Shown: piece by piece, positions 47,031 to 59,079 of the stretch
How the letters are laid out: each line of letters starts with the position of its first letter
How positions within the stretch are numbered: the stretch's first letter is position 1
Assembly: GCA_037157565.1 (NCBI GenBank)
Contig: JAZHRO010000026.1
Span: 33,284,501-33,348,500, forward strand
Origin: Thalassia testudinum
Lineage: Eukaryota > Streptophyta > Magnoliopsida > Alismatales > Hydrocharitaceae
Direction: 5' to 3'
Length of the DNA: 64,000 bases
Made by a program: the position numbers and the translations under genes
The notes under the pieces: generated by a model
The model's input: only the letters and a program-made list of their open reading frames with translations
Told to the model about the DNA's origin: nothing
Database searches by the model: none

Positions 47031-47400
47031 GCTGCAGTCATAGTCCTTTAGGAGCTCTAACCAATGTCTCTATCTCATGTTAAGCTCCTTATGATCGAAC
47101 AAGTACTTGAGGCTCTTATGATCCATGAAAATCTCAAAGGTATCATCGTAAAGGTAGTGCCTCCATGTCTTCAGCGCGAAGACAACAGCTATCAGATCTA
47201 AGTCATGGGTAGGGTAGCTATGCTCATGTGGTTCAGTTTCCATGAAGCGTAAGCGACAACGTGACCCCGCTGCATGAGCACACGCCCTAACCCCTGCAAC
47301 AAAGCGTCTGTGTAGACCACAAAATCGCTACTGCTATCTAGGATGGTAAGCACAGGAGCTGAAGTCAGCCTCTCCTTCAACTCCTAAAAACACACCACAC
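47031..47400 (-). pseudogene. G2 RNase H, C-terminal part deleted
   Basis: [13 protein letters not shown], then [21 protein letters not shown] and LKDYDCSI appear on the minus strand from about 47350 to 47031. The final IVADAL Asp block is removed by the deletion at 47031, so one catalytic acidic residue is lost. A stop interrupts after VAYAS. Confidence 0.86.
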
Positions 47401-48360
47401 AAGCGTCTGTCCAAGCAAAGGGCACGTCCTTGCGGGTCAACTGAGTCATAGGACGTGCAATCTGCGAGAATCCCCTGATAAACCATCGGTAGTAACCTGC
47501 CAGTTCTAAGAAGCTGCGTATCTCTGTCACTGTACGTGGCCTCTCCCACTTGAGTACGGCCTCAACCTTGGCTTGATCCACAGCCAAACCATCCCCTGAG
47601 ATCATGTGGCCCAAGAAAGTCACCTACCTCAACCAAAACTCACACTTGCTGCATTTGGCATACAGCCTGTGTCGTCTCAAGGTGTCCAGAATCATTCGTA
47701 AGTGCTGTCCATGCTGTGCCTGATCCTGTGAGTAGATGAGTACGTCATCGATAAATACCACCACAAACTGATCTAGATACAGTCTGAAAACCTGGTTCAT
47801 CAAATCCATAAAGGCAGCGGGGGCGTTGGTTAGCCCAAATGGCATGACCAAAAACTCGTAGTGTCCGTACTGGGTGAGGAAAGCTGTCTTGGAGACATCG
47901 GTCTCCCTGATCCTCAACTGGTGGTAGTCTGATCTCAGATCTATCTTGGAGAATACCGTGATACCTCTCAACTGATCAAAAAGATCATCAATCCTCGGCA
48001 ACGGATACTTGTTCTTGACGATGACCCTATTCAGCTGTCTGTAGTCAACACAAAGTCATAGGATACCATCCTTCTTCACAAACAATACAGGGGCTCCCAA
48101 TGGGGACGCACTGGGCCTCACAAAGCCCTTCTCCAACAGGTCCTGTAGCTGTGACTTGAGCACTCGCAGCTCAAGTGATGCCATCTGGCACGGTGTAGTA
48201 GAAATGGGGCTGGTCCCCGGTACTAGTGAGATTTCAAACTCGATCTCACACTTAGGCAGTAGTCCTAGCAGCTCCTCTGGAAGCACGTCGGGGTACTCAT
48301 TAACCACCGGAATGCTCTGAAAGTCTGCCACGGGGCTGGGCTCTGCCACCACACAGGCTA
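47401..48360 (-). pseudogene. G2 reverse transcriptase
   Basis: The minus strand has two long open parts: 48056-48352 (EYPDVLPEELLGLLPK to [11 protein letters not shown]) and 47624-48001 ([28 protein letters not shown], then [13 protein letters not shown] with the catalytic DD). The end of the domain follows (47384-47623, FLELAGYYRWFIRGFSQIA). A stop in FVEALRL-VDYRQLN separates the first two. It is better preserved than in G1. Confidence 0.9.
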
Positions 48361-48930
48361 GAAAGCCCTCACACCCCTATCCCAAAAGTCTCGCTGCCCG
48401 AAGCGCAGATATGCACCTGAAACCTCCGTCCACCAGTTGTCCGTGAAACTCTAAGGAAGGCATCTCCGGTATGGAGAAGATGATCTTCCTCCCGAAACAG
48501 TCCCCCAAGGTGTGGTAAGCGGACAACCAATCCATCCCCAGAATCACGCCAAAATCTTCCATCGGTATCATTATCAGGTTAGCGGGGAGGCTGTGTCCCC
48601 CAATACTGACCTCACAGTCTGTGTAGACCTCCTCAGCTACAAACAGCTGGCCACCTGGACCTTTGATCACAAACAGATCCTCTAACAACATGCAGTCCTA
48701 TCCCAAACTAACATCAAAACTCGCAGCGACAAAAGAGTGTGTGGTGCCAGAATTAAAAAGCTCGTAAACTAATCTGCTGGAAACGATAACCATACCTGCC
48801 ACCACTGAACCGGATGCCCTAGTGTCTCTGTGTGTCAGGGCATTGATACGCCCCTCAACTCTCGGTGCAGAAGAAGCAGCCACACTCTGAGTCTGGTGAG
48901 TAGCCATTGGTCGGTACCCTCCCTATGATT
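48361..48930 (-). pseudogene. G2 aspartic protease (catalytic Asp lost)
   Basis: The minus-strand open parts 48698-48907 and 48377-48691 include FNSGTTHSFVAASF and GMDWLSAYHTLGDCF. The active-site D of the D-S/T-G loop is N, a G-to-A change from G1's GAT. One stop lies between the two parts near 48695. Confidence 0.85.
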
Positions 48931-50153
48931 GCTACCCTCCCCTACGCGCCTGGGAACCATGACCACCTGCTCGGCCTCCAATGCTTAGTACAGGGAGCAT
49001 CTGCTGTGCTCCAGCCCTAGATGAGCAGTCCCTCTTGATGTGGCCCGGCTAGCCACACTGGTAGCAGAGGGGGACTCGACTCCCTCCCTCGGTAGGTCCT
49101 TGCCGACGACTGGGCGGGGGTACAATGCTGATAGCTGGCCCCTATTGGGGGCCCCTAAAGGCCACTGACGGCCCTACAAAACGAGACGGCTCTCCCATAG
49201 GTGCCGCGTGCCTCCTCTCTTGTCGGCCCTGTGAGTACTCTGGCTGGTAGGGCCTCTTCCATCCACTGTCGGTGTCTCGCGCGGCCGAGTTGGTCTCCTC
49301 GTACGTCATGGCTACCTCTACCACTCTCGAGAAGGTGGGCAGCTTCAGGGGCTTGACATACCCTCGAATAGTAGGCCGGAGCCCCTCAGTGAACCTCCAC
49401 AGGTGCTCCTCCTCCGTAGCTACGGCTGTCGCAGCAAAACGTGACAGCTCCAGGAAGCACGGGCGATACGCACTAACAGTCAACGTCTCCTGGTGGAGAG
49501 TGTGAAACTCCTACCTCCTCTGGTCCTGCCAAGTCTGCGGGAAGTACTGCTCGCAGAAGAGGGTCACGAACTGGTCCCACGTCGGCTCTCCTCTCTCCTG
49601 GCCTCTGACTTTCCTCCACCACCTGTGTGCCGCACTCTCCAGCTAGTACGTGGCAAAGGCCACGTGGCACTCTGCAGGGGGGTGAAGGATGTCAAACACC
49701 TTCTCTATCTGCTCCAGCCAGTCCTCTGCCTCAGACGGGTCCTCAGCCCCCATGAAGGAGGGGGGCTTCAACTTCCAGAACTGTCCAAAAAGCTCGTAGT
49801 GCAGTTGTAGTAGGGGAACGGGCACGCCTCCAGGCAGGGAGGGCTCGTGCTAAGAAGTGTTAGAGTGCGGTGGGGGCGGCAGAGGACCACCCCCTCCCCC
49901 TCCTGCTCGTCCAGCACTGCGTCGGTCTCTCAGTCCCATAGAGGACTCCCCCTCCACGTCCTTAGGGATGCGCCCATGGAGGCGAGTGGAGCTCCTCTCG
50001 TACTATATCCCTGATCAGCTGAGTGAGGTCTTGGGCCTGAATGCCCAGGAGAAGTGGCGGGTCAACTGGCACCTCGGGCCCGGCACGTCCGCCCCTCCGA
50101 CCTCATCCACGGCCGCGTCCGTGGCACGCCTCAAGAACTCCACGACGAGGCAT
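48931..50153 (-). pseudogene. gag: G2 gag (broken)
   Basis: Starts ATG at 50153-50151 (MPRRGVLEA). The capsid core matches G1 (SEAEDWLEQIEKVFDILHPP, 49643-49750; then SAYRPCFLELSRF, 49142-49483). The zinc knuckle (about 49030-49070) keeps all C/C/H/C residues, but a TAG (plus 49049-49051) sits inside it where G1 has CAG. Frame changes occur near 49480 and 49850. Confidence 0.87.
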
Positions 50154-50177
50154 CTCCTGTAAGAAGACATGGAGGAT
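50154..50177 (-). other. G2 leader remnant with primer-site deletion
   Basis: Only ~24 bp separate the gag start from LTR homology. The primer binding site, leader and the last ~207 bp of the 5' LTR (equivalent to 43170-43376) are missing. Confidence 0.8.
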
Positions 50178-52290
50178 AGAACAAAAGAAGTCAACTCACT
50201 AACAGAAAGGAAGTACAACAACAATAACAAACTACTGCTGTGCTCGACTGGGCCCAATACCCTTTGTAGCCGGTAACTTGGGCTACTCAACTCCTGGACC
50301 TGTAAAGGGTTATGAGAAAACGGAGTTAGCAAATGCTGAGCAGAGTGGTAATAGAACTATGTAAAGTAGTAAAAGCTAACAGGTAAATTTTTCTTTTCCA
50401 ATTATTTTATTTTACAAGTAATTCTTTTTCACTCATTGGTTTACTTTCAGATTTCTTTCTTGATCTCGCATGTTCCACGTGGGAAAGATCTTGATTGCAG
50501 CCTTTCCCGAAGAATAGAAGGCACACGTGGTGCTCTCTTGGCCGGGAGAGTTCCTTGTGGTAATCCTACACCCAGTCAACCACCTCGGGGTCATAGACAG
50601 ACGTAGTAGTGACTACGGCACGCGCGATAAGCGCACTGGTAGCTACCCCGCACTGACACGTGGTCAGTCATTTCCGCTAGCGGGTACACCCAAAGTACAG
50701 CACGGAACAATATAGGGTCTAGCCCTCTCAAAAACAGGGGTCTAGCCCCTCAGAATCAAACAGGGGTCTCGCCCCTCCACAGTCCGCGCACCCTCGTCTG
50801 ACTACCCCAGTTTGCCCAGTGGGCCTAACAAGTCGGTGTAGGGTAGCTAGCTGAACCCTAGGCCTCGTGGGGTGGCTAGCTCCCTCCCTAAACTAGTAGC
50901 TCTCCCCAATACCATGTACGCGAGGGCCAACAGGAGTTGGTGTAGAGTGACCAATCCTAACCCTAGGTCCCAACCCAAGGGCGGCTAGCTCTGCTCTACA
51001 TAAAAAAAGGGGACAATCGCTCTCCTTGGTACCACGTACTCAAGGGCCAGCACACTTCCCATCCACAAGTGCAACTATTTCTCATCCTAGGATTCATGCC
51101 ACATCCTAGGTTTCTAGTTATCTAATTATCATGTCTGCATTCATGTTTTATAAATAGAATAGGGGGAAACCACTCTACCAGACAATCCGGGAGTACTGGG
51201 GGCTCGAACTGTAGACTCACGTGCCTCTGCAAGCCCCAGACATGTAATAGGTCGAAGTCCTATACCAAGGAACATATCACAATAGAACATTTAGAACAGT
51301 ATATAAAGGTTTCTAACAAGTAGCGGAACTCACAAGGAAACCACAGATATTTTGTTTGTGTAAAATAGACCCCAATCAGACCCTAAACGGGTCAAAAACA
51401 AGTCTGCAGACTCAAATCAGACGTCTGGGATAAAGTCCAGACATCTTAAATATCAATAGAGTCTCACCTCAAGTCCCTGTGTTGACCTCAGACGTCCAGG
51501 ACTCCTCCATGACCGTCTGGACCCAGCTCCAAACATTCGACCTATCCTCCGATCGTCTGGTAAGCTGTCCAGATGTCCGAAAAGTGTGGGAGGGTGTGCT
51601 GTGTGCCTTCCCAAAGTTGCTCCTGCACACGATAGAGCAGCGCACCCCTTTTTAGCCAAGAAAATCACTCTGTGGTGCAGCTAGCATGGCCATAATCGTG
51701 AGGAAGACGTACCTGCCCGAAAACCCGCTTACAGACGTTCGGTGTTGTCACCAGACATCTAGCCCATCATCCGAAATGCACTTCGGACATCTGATACTAG
51801 AAAAACTCCAGTATCAGAACGTTCTCCCACTTCTCTCATTGCGCTCTACCGCGACTCCTCTTGCTCGGCTGCAGCTCCAACCGCTGCAGGAAGTTAAGGA
51901 CGATGCCTCGACACTCTCCTCTTCCCGCACACGCCGCAGTGTTCGTGCAATCACTCCAGTGAGCCTCCTCCTCCTCCTCATGCTGCTCCTCCTCCTCGCT
52001 TTTCTCCCTCTCTCTCATGCACCTCTCTCACGGTAGTGGAGGGGGAAGGAAGGTGGTGGTGGTGGAGTGGAGAGGAGAGGAAGGAGGCTCTTATATAGGC
52101 AGTGGGTTAGGGTTTGGCGAGGGGGAGAAAGAGAGGAAGAGAGAGAAGGAAAAAGGGTCTGCACGCTGGCTGTGCGCAGAACCAACTTCACGTACAGATT
52201 TTTCAATTTTCAGATGTTTGGGAAGGGGTCCAGATGTCTGACTGATAGTCCAGATGTCTTAAAAGGCTCAAAACAGAATAGGTCTTTACA
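50178..52290 (-). repeat. G2 5' LTR (right), truncated
   Basis: Homologous to 43377-45868 from AGAACAAAAG onward, with a further small deletion at once. It ends GGTCTTTACA at 52290. A gap relative to the left LTR also exists near 51065 (the ~280 bp around 44300-44590 are missing). TATATAA lies on the minus strand (plus 52091-52097). Confidence 0.88.
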
Positions 52291-54108
52291 AGCATGAAAC
52301 AGCATAGGGCCTTGCCCTCTCAGAATAGGGGTTTTGCCCCTTAGAAATAGGGATCTCGCCCCTCATAGTTCGCGTACCCTCGTACGACTACCCCGGTTTG
52401 CCCAGTGGGCCTAACAAGAGTCGATGTAGGGTGGCCAGTCCTAACCCCGGGCCCCTTGAGGCGGCTAGCCCCCCCTACACTAAGTAGCTCTCCTCAATAC
52501 CACGTACGCGAGGACCATCAAGAGTCGACGTAGAGTGGCCAAACCTACCCCAGGTCTCCACCCAAGGGGCGGCAAGTTCCCCTCTACTCTAAAAGGGATA
52601 GTTGCTCTCTTCGGTACTACGAACATGAAGACTAGCTCACCTTCTTGAACCAAGTCCAAACAGCCGCTCGTGGTGACGTGTTCCAGAACCATCCGGTTCT
52701 CCGTACTACAGTATTCTTGTCTCGTTCTACATTCCCCGTAGGGTTCGTACATGAGCTTTTCTTATTTCATATTTTGTTTGCTACATACAGAACAGGTAGC
52801 TCAATTTCCATATTTATCACAGTGTGAGTTTGTTTTTCTATTCATAACGTGGTTCCTTTCAAGTAGTACAGGTAGCTCATGATTTATTCAATCATTCATC
52901 CCTCTACACATGCATTTCCTCTAGCCTTAGTCTTCATGTCACAACCTAGGGTTTAATTGAATAGATGTATTCTAAAGCATGCGTTTACTTCTTCCTAGGG
53001 TTCATCTCAAATCCTAGGTTCGACTAATTTTATGCATGCACTTTATTGATTTTGATATTAGGGTAAGAACCACTCTACTAGAGTAACCGGGTGGAATGGG
53101 GGCTTGTACAGTAGCTTCCGACGTCTCTGTAGGTCCCGTATACTCGACGGACTAGAGACGTATGACATGGATTGGTAGGTCAAATGTGTTCAGAATGACA
53201 CGAACAAAGTACCATTACATAAAGAAACTTGTATGGAAACCAAAGATGTTTCATTTGCAGAAACTGACATCGTTTGGGCCTTAAACAGGCCCAAAAACAC
53301 CAATCTTGATTGAAATCAGACGTTTGGGAAAGGTCCTAGACGTCTTAAATGAACTCGCAGGCATACCTTACTCGGGGCGCCTTCCTCGGACGTTTGGAAC
53401 TCAGTGTAGACATCTGAGGATGCCTTCAGACGTCTGGAGATTCTCTCGAACGTCTGAAACTGCCTCGATCCTCACACCGACACGGCTCCCAACCTCTGAC
53501 ACGCGCATACCTGATCAGGACTTTAGCAGGAAAATAATGGAAAGAAAAGGATTCACCATATGTCTGATACTACCTTCGGACGTCTAGCCCGACGTCTGGA
53601 GGTCACTCCGGACGTCTGATTCTCCGGAAAAATGAGGGAGCAGAACTGTCTCTAAATCTTCTCGTTGTAGAAGCTGCAGCAACAGCAGCACCTCCTTGCT
53701 CCCTTCTCAAATCCTCCAATCTTGGCCTCCGATCCCTTAGCCCTCCACTCTCCCTCTACCCTTCGATCCCTTGGCTCTCCGAGCTCAACTGCTGAGTGGT
53801 GAGCGAATGAGGGGAAGGGGAGGGGCTTTTATGGAGTGAGGAGGCATGGGCAAGGGATGGGCAGCAGCATGGAGGAGGGTGAGGGTGCCACAAGAGGGGG
53901 ACGGTGTGGTGAGGGAGGTGAGGTGAGGGAGGTGAGGTGAGGGTGTCATGGGAGAGGGATGGTGGGGTGACGAAAATTGGGGGGATGCCCCTGCAATTAT
54001 TCTCTCTAACTCCCAAGTCTCAAGACAAAACCCAAGGGGGTTTAAAATTGTAGGAAAACCCTTATGGATTCCAAAAATGCCAAACGACCCTAGAAAAGGG
54101 TCATTTCA
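52291..54108 (-). repeat. G4 3' LTR, right fragment
   Basis: Continues from 43169 across G2 and ends GTCATTTCA at 54108 (TGAAATGACCC on the minus strand). GACGTCT-like palindromes occur at about 53310-53630, and the paired C/G stems near 52325 (AGGGGTTTTGCCCCT). Total LTR without G2 is ~2.57 kb. Confidence 0.86.
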
Positions 54109-54587
54109 ACATAACAAACTTAAAGGAAATTTCGTCCCCGAAACTTGAGCCGACTAGGGTGCGGAAATAAAATGTGTATAATAAACTTAAAGAGGATCGA
54201 AGTAGGTCAGAATGACGTACCCTCAAAAAGCTTGGGGTACTATGCTCACATCGCAGCCTCAGGCTCCCAAGTAGCCTCCTTATAACGCTGGCTTCTCCAC
54301 AAGACCTTCACCAGGGGTACCTCCTTTCGTCTTAGTCTCCGGATGGCTCGGTCTAGTATCTGTACAGGCCTCTCGAGATAGGTCAAGTCGTCTCCCACCT
54401 CGATGCTCTCGTGGCTCAGAACATGGCTGGGATCGGCGATGTATTTCCTGAGGTTGGACATGTGGAACATGTCATGTACTCTAGAAAGCTGGAGGAGAAG
54501 GGCAAGCCGGTAAGCAATGGGCCCTACCTACTCCAGGACCTCAAAAGGCCCCACGAATATCAGTGCAAGCTTCCCTCTTACCCCAAA
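54109..54587 (-). pseudogene. G4 chromodomain region
   Basis: The minus strand reads MFHMSNLRKYIADPSH to VKVLWRSQRYKEATWEPEAAM (54246-54470). This is the intact chromodomain equivalent of G1. The GPF/Y module precedes it (54471-54587) in a shifted frame. The GACGAAATTTCC leader lies between it and the LTR. Confidence 0.88.
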
Positions 54588-55244
54588 CTACTGTAAGCCC
54601 TTCATGGGTGAAACATGGAGGAAGACATGATCCCCAACCTCGAATTGTACCTCTCTACGCTTTAGATCAGCATAGCTCTTCTGCCCGTTCCTGATGGTAC
54701 GGAGTCTTTGATGGATTTGCTCAATCACCTCCTGACTCTGACGTATCAATCTGGGACCAACCTCCCACTTGGTCCCCACCTCAACCCAGCTCAAGGGAGC
54801 AGTACACCTCCTCCCGTAGAGCCTCATATGGTGCCATGTTGATGCTTGAGTGATAGTTGTTGTTGTATGCAAATTCTGCCAGGGTCAAATGCTCCTCCCA
54901 GGAACCTCTCCAGTCCAATACGCAAGCATGTAGAATGTCCTCAAGGGTTTGAATGGTGCGCTCTGATTGTCCGTCGGTCTGGGGGTGATAGGCCGTACTG
55001 AACCTCAGACGAGTCTCCAGAGCCCACTAAAACTCTGCCCAAAATTGGGAAATGAAACAAGTGCCTCTATCTGAAATAATCTCGTGAGGGACCCCGTGAA
55101 GGCACACTACATCTCGAATGTAGCACTCCGCTTGCTGTGCTGGTCCAAACGTTACTCGAATCGACAGAAAATGTGTTGTCTTCATCAATCTGTCCACTAT
55201 CACCTAGACTGCATCGTGTCCTCGTTGTGTCACGGGTAACCCTA
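54588..55244 (-). pseudogene. G4 integrase, truncated
   Basis: The minus strand has the open part 54588-54872 (APLSWVEVGTKWEVGP, then FEVGDHVFLHVSPMKGLQ) and, upstream, blocks to about 55240 (DGQSE, STAYHP, VTFGPAQQAE). The codon at plus 55222-55224 is CGA here but TGA in G1 and G2. At 55244/55245 the gene stops at an LTR start in the opposite orientation. Confidence 0.86.
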
Positions 55245-55397
55245 TGAAATGACCTACCGCTCTTTGGTTGGATAAGACGTCTGGGGTGTTCACCAGATGT
55301 CTGGATAGATGGCAGGACGTCTGAAAGTAAGGAGAACCGTACGTTCTTTTGCTTTTCGTGTGCATGCGATGCGCATGCATTTTTCCCCCTCCGACTC
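55245..55397 (+). repeat. LTR start fragment of the G family, inserted in G4
   Basis: Starts TGAAATGACC, the LTR start sequence of G4 but on the plus strand. Several GACGTCT/AGATGTCTGG palindromes follow, as at 8597 in the G1 LTR. It is cut after ~150 bp by H. A 19-nt palindrome TGCATGCG-ATG-CGCATGCA lies at 55361-55379. Confidence 0.7.
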
Positions 55398-57192
55398 TGA
55401 TGGAGAGATTTTCTCTTATTTATGAAGATGATAGCAATAAATTGATATGTCGTGTTTTATGTGGTGAAAAATCTCTCAATCAAAGATTAAAATAAATATC
55501 AACTTGAACAACAAAAAAAATGTCTCATGCACAGGGAGGAATAGAACCAATAAATTCATGAGTAGAGGATTATAATGTTTGCAGGCAACGTCGCAACTTC
55601 AATTTAAGGAATATGCTACTCTAAATGGAGCTTACAATTTCATTCAAAGTTCAAGGCTATTTATGCAATTTTCACGTCAGGAATCAAGCTCCCAAAAGTA
55701 TGTATATGATGCATGTGTAGTGGCATATCATGTAAATTTTACTTGCATGCAAATCTGATTTGAATTTCAATGTTGAATGATGCACATAACACTAATTAAA
55801 TAAATTCATGAAATTATAAGTTCATCCATGCAATGTGGCCTAAATAAAATAATAATATTAAAGTGGCAATGGCATGTAATGTAAATTTTAGTTGAAGCAA
55901 AAATAAAGGAAACTTCCTCTCTCTTCCTTGCGAGCATGAGGAGGCTTTGTGGGAGGAGCTATGCTGCGGGAAGGCATGTCTCGACGAGGGTTACGCGATG
56001 GTGATGAAGCGGCGGTCGGGGCTGGTCGGAGGTGGTTGGCTGGCAGAGAGGAGAGCCGGCCTGACGATGGCAGGTGGCTGCGCGGCTGCTGTGGTTGTGG
56101 CACGTGGGTCCACGTGCACTGCCTGCAGGTGAGTGGCTGCTGTGGGCGCGTTGCTGCGGGCAATGCTTTGGGTTCTTGCAGGGCCGCTGGAAAGGAAGAA
56201 GATGATGAAGAGGAGGAGAAGTGAGGTCTGCAGTACGCTTCTTTGCGTGCTCGTGAGGGCATTGCGTGGTCTGATGCTGCGTGAGGGTGCTTGCTTGGAG
56301 GCGGTGACGCGGGCGCGGCTGCAGGCGCGCGGTGGGGGTTGGGGTGGAGCGGTAGGAGCTGCTGGAGAGGAAGGAAGGGCCTCGCGGTGAGGTAGTAGCA
56401 CGGGCGCAGTTGTAGGTGTGCGGTGGGGGTGCTTGCAAGGTGCGGCTGTAGTGCGTGTGGTGGGAGACTGCCTTGCGCTTGTAAGGGTGCGGTGAGGTGG
56501 CAGGAGGGCTGCAGGCGTGCACTGAGGTTGTGGCAATGGCGCTGCGACGGGGGGTAGGCTTGCAAAGGCGCGGCTGTAGGCACGTGGTGGGAGGATGGTG
56601 CAGGCTGGTGAGGATGGAGGCGCGCTGCACGCTAGGGGTGCGGTGGAAGCTGTGGTGTTGGAGAGGTTGGAGCGCGTTTGCAGGTAGGATGGATCCACCA
56701 TGCACGCCTTCTCCACAGTGCACGTAGTATCTTCTTCACGATGGTCTTCCCCTCTCCAAGCCCCTCCGCTTTTCACTTTTATCTCCTCCCCGACGCAAGT
56801 CAAGGGATTTTCAAATCCCTTACTAAAATTGGCCGGGGGCTGTTTTGGGTCTGTTGAGGCCAACCGGAGGTTGAGGAAGGCTTAGTTGAGGCTGGCCGTT
56901 TGTTGGGGGAAATTTATTTCACCCCCTTGTTCTTTTCCAAAATTGATCCTCCTCTCTCTTCTTCTCGATTATTAGCTTGATGGAGTGGATTAAGTGGAGG
57001 AGATGCAATGGGTGCGCTGTTGCGGGATCTGCATGAAATATAAAATAATTACATAATAAGCAATAGAATAAATGTAAACTTAACTAATGATGCATGCAAT
57101 CATTTAATGACCTAATGTGATTATTAACAAACATAAACTGTTAGAATAGAATTATTTAGGCATAACAATAGTCCATTAAAATGGACTCATCA
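55398..57192 (-). mobile_element. H: 3' LTR of an Athila/Tat-like element (minus)
   Basis: About 1795 bp, starting TGATGGAGAG and ending ACTCATCA on the plus strand, next to a polypurine tract on the minus strand (57193-57207). So this is the 3' LTR and the internal region ran to the right. Length and layout resemble S1 and S2, and GCACAGGGAG near the left recalls their 3' end, so H may be a distant relative. The middle is very GC-rich, and three long overlapping minus frames (231-290 codons, 55888-56863) arise there without recognisable protein. The left boundary is less certain. Confidence 0.62.
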
Positions 57193-57214
57193 AATACCCC
57201 CATGCCTAAGATTT
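57193..57214 (-). other. H polypurine tract
   Basis: The minus strand reads CTTAGGCATGGGGGTATT directly before the TGATGAGTCC start of the LTR. It is similar to the CTTAG..GGGGGT tracts that prime plus-strand synthesis in plant Ty3/gypsy elements. Confidence 0.6.
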
Positions 57215-57222
57215 GCTAGTCC

Positions 57223-58384
57223 TGATGAGAACCTCATCATGAGCCCTAACTAGCTCTTTTTGACCTAGAAAAGAGAACAAAAGCTCCTACATAACCAAGA
57301 GAAAGGCCTAATTCAAGGGATCACTGATCTGGGAAGAAAACATGAAACAAAGGGTAAAACTACAATTTTACCATTATAGTTCATCAACGGGATTTTTCAA
57401 AGGCTAAACATAGGTTAATTGGACTTAATAAGAGGAAAAGTGGGATGGTTCAGTTAGAAAAGGGTTATGGTGAGATTTAAGAATTAAATGACATTCTGTA
57501 ACCCTAAAACAAATCCACTTAATTTCACAAGGTTCCAGTCAGGATAAAAATCAACTAAACCCTCTAAAATTCATGGAAAAATATCCCCTAGGGTTTAGAA
57601 TCTTCAATTTGGCCTTTGGAACCTATTTTGACCTAGATAGGGGTCGTAACTCAATATTTGACCTAATTTGGGTTTTTATGTAAAATGTCCAGTCAAACGT
57701 GGTAAAACCTAAAACCAACTTCACCATTGGATTCCTTAGGTCCAAATTAGGTTTATACCAAAATTTGGACCTAAGGGAAGGTCATCTCAACCTACTTTGC
57801 AAAATAATCCACCAAATTACATTTTGACTCCTAACTTTTGAAAATCCTTGCACAGACCCCCTTATCTTCTCGTCACTTTCTACATTCCGGTCCCTCTGCC
57901 ATTGCAGCAGAGGACTCATACCTCTGGCAAAGTTTCGAGGAGGATTTCTCCTCGCTTCCCCAGGGAGCTGCTCTCAGATTTGAAAGGGGGTCCTCTGAGA
58001 AATCCCCTACCGTCTAAGCAGCTTCCCATGCCCTGATTCGCACCACACCTCCCATGCGAACGCTTGAGAGGCATGGGTATCGTACCCGTGGAGACCTCCG
58101 GCGAGAGTCTTGCTCTTGGAAGCTCACCTTCCAAGCACAAGGCCCTCTGCCTGTGCCTATAAAAGAGGCTACAGGTCTAGCCGCTTCTTCCAAGCTTGAT
58201 TTAGCCACAGATACCCTCTCAATTTCCTCCCTCCTCATCTCCGGTCAAACGCCCGCAAGCTCCGGCGATCTCCCTTCCCTCCTCTCGATGCTTTGCCACC
58301 AGACCAATGGCAGAGCTAGCTTCGTCTCATTCCTCCGCGTTGCGCCACACCAGCGCACACCTCTCCGACCTCCTCCTCGTTACC
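57223..58384 (+). repeat. A: LTR, 5' part, interrupted by B
   Basis: Starts TGATGAGAACCTCATCATG and is homologous to the first ~1.2 kb of B and C and to reversed D. It has TATAAAA at 58158-58164. It stops at 58384, where B starts, at the place equivalent to about 59540 in B. The rest must lie beyond the window. A ends in no special sequence, so B inserted into it. Confidence 0.85.
58158..58164 (+). promoter_or_regulatory. A TATA box
   Basis: TATAAAA after GTGCC, in the same context as D (GTGCCTATATAAGG, minus strand). Confidence 0.55.
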
Positions 58385-59079
58385 TGATGAGAACCTCATC
58401 ATAAACCCTAAACTAGCACCATTTAACCCTGATTCACAAGAAAAAGCTCCTACATAACCCTAGAAAGACTTGGCTCAGAGAGATTCTGAGTTTGCAAAGA
58501 AAATAGAAACTAAGGGGTAAAAATGCCATTTTACCAATCCAATCTGAAAACAGGGTAACTCAGGGTCCAAACATAGGTCAAAATAACCTAATGAGAAGAA
58601 AAGTGGGACAAGATGATTCAATGAGGGCTACAGCAACTCTAAGGAATTAAATGACATCCTGTAACCCTAAAAACAAACCCACTTAAATACACGAGGTTCG
58701 AGGTAGAGAAAAAATCAAATAAATCCTCTAAAATTCATAGAAAAATAATCTCTAGGATTTAGAACCTTCAATTTGGCCTTAGGAACCCATTTTGACCTAC
58801 ATTGAGAACCATGCCCAATTAACAACTTAATTTGGGTTTTTGTGTAAATTGACTGGCAAACAAGGTTTAATTTAGAAATAAAATTCACCATCACCATCCT
58901 TACGTCCTAATTAGTCATGTAGAAAAACTTGAGCCTAAGAAGAAATCTTCTTGACCAACTTTACACTTTGGTCCTCATATATTTACTTTTTGACCCTCAA
59001 CTTTTGAACCCTCACATTTTGGCCCCTAACTCTTCTTCGTTCTTTGCATTCAGGTCCCTCCTGCAAAACCTGAGTAGCA

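Larger units (their letters stand above)
43170..52290 (-). mobile_element. G2: decayed chromovirus nested in the G4 LTR
   Basis: A 9.1-kb minus-strand element of the G1 family. The left LTR (43170-45868) is its 3' LTR and the right (about 50178-52290) its truncated 5' LTR. The flanks AACAT (43165-43169) and AGCAT (52291-52295) differ at one base, consistent with a 5-bp duplication. The host LTR reads across the insertion when compared with G1. Gag, protease, reverse transcriptase, RNase H, integrase and chromodomain are all present but broken. Deletions remove the RNase H/integrase junction and the primer site. Confidence 0.92.
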
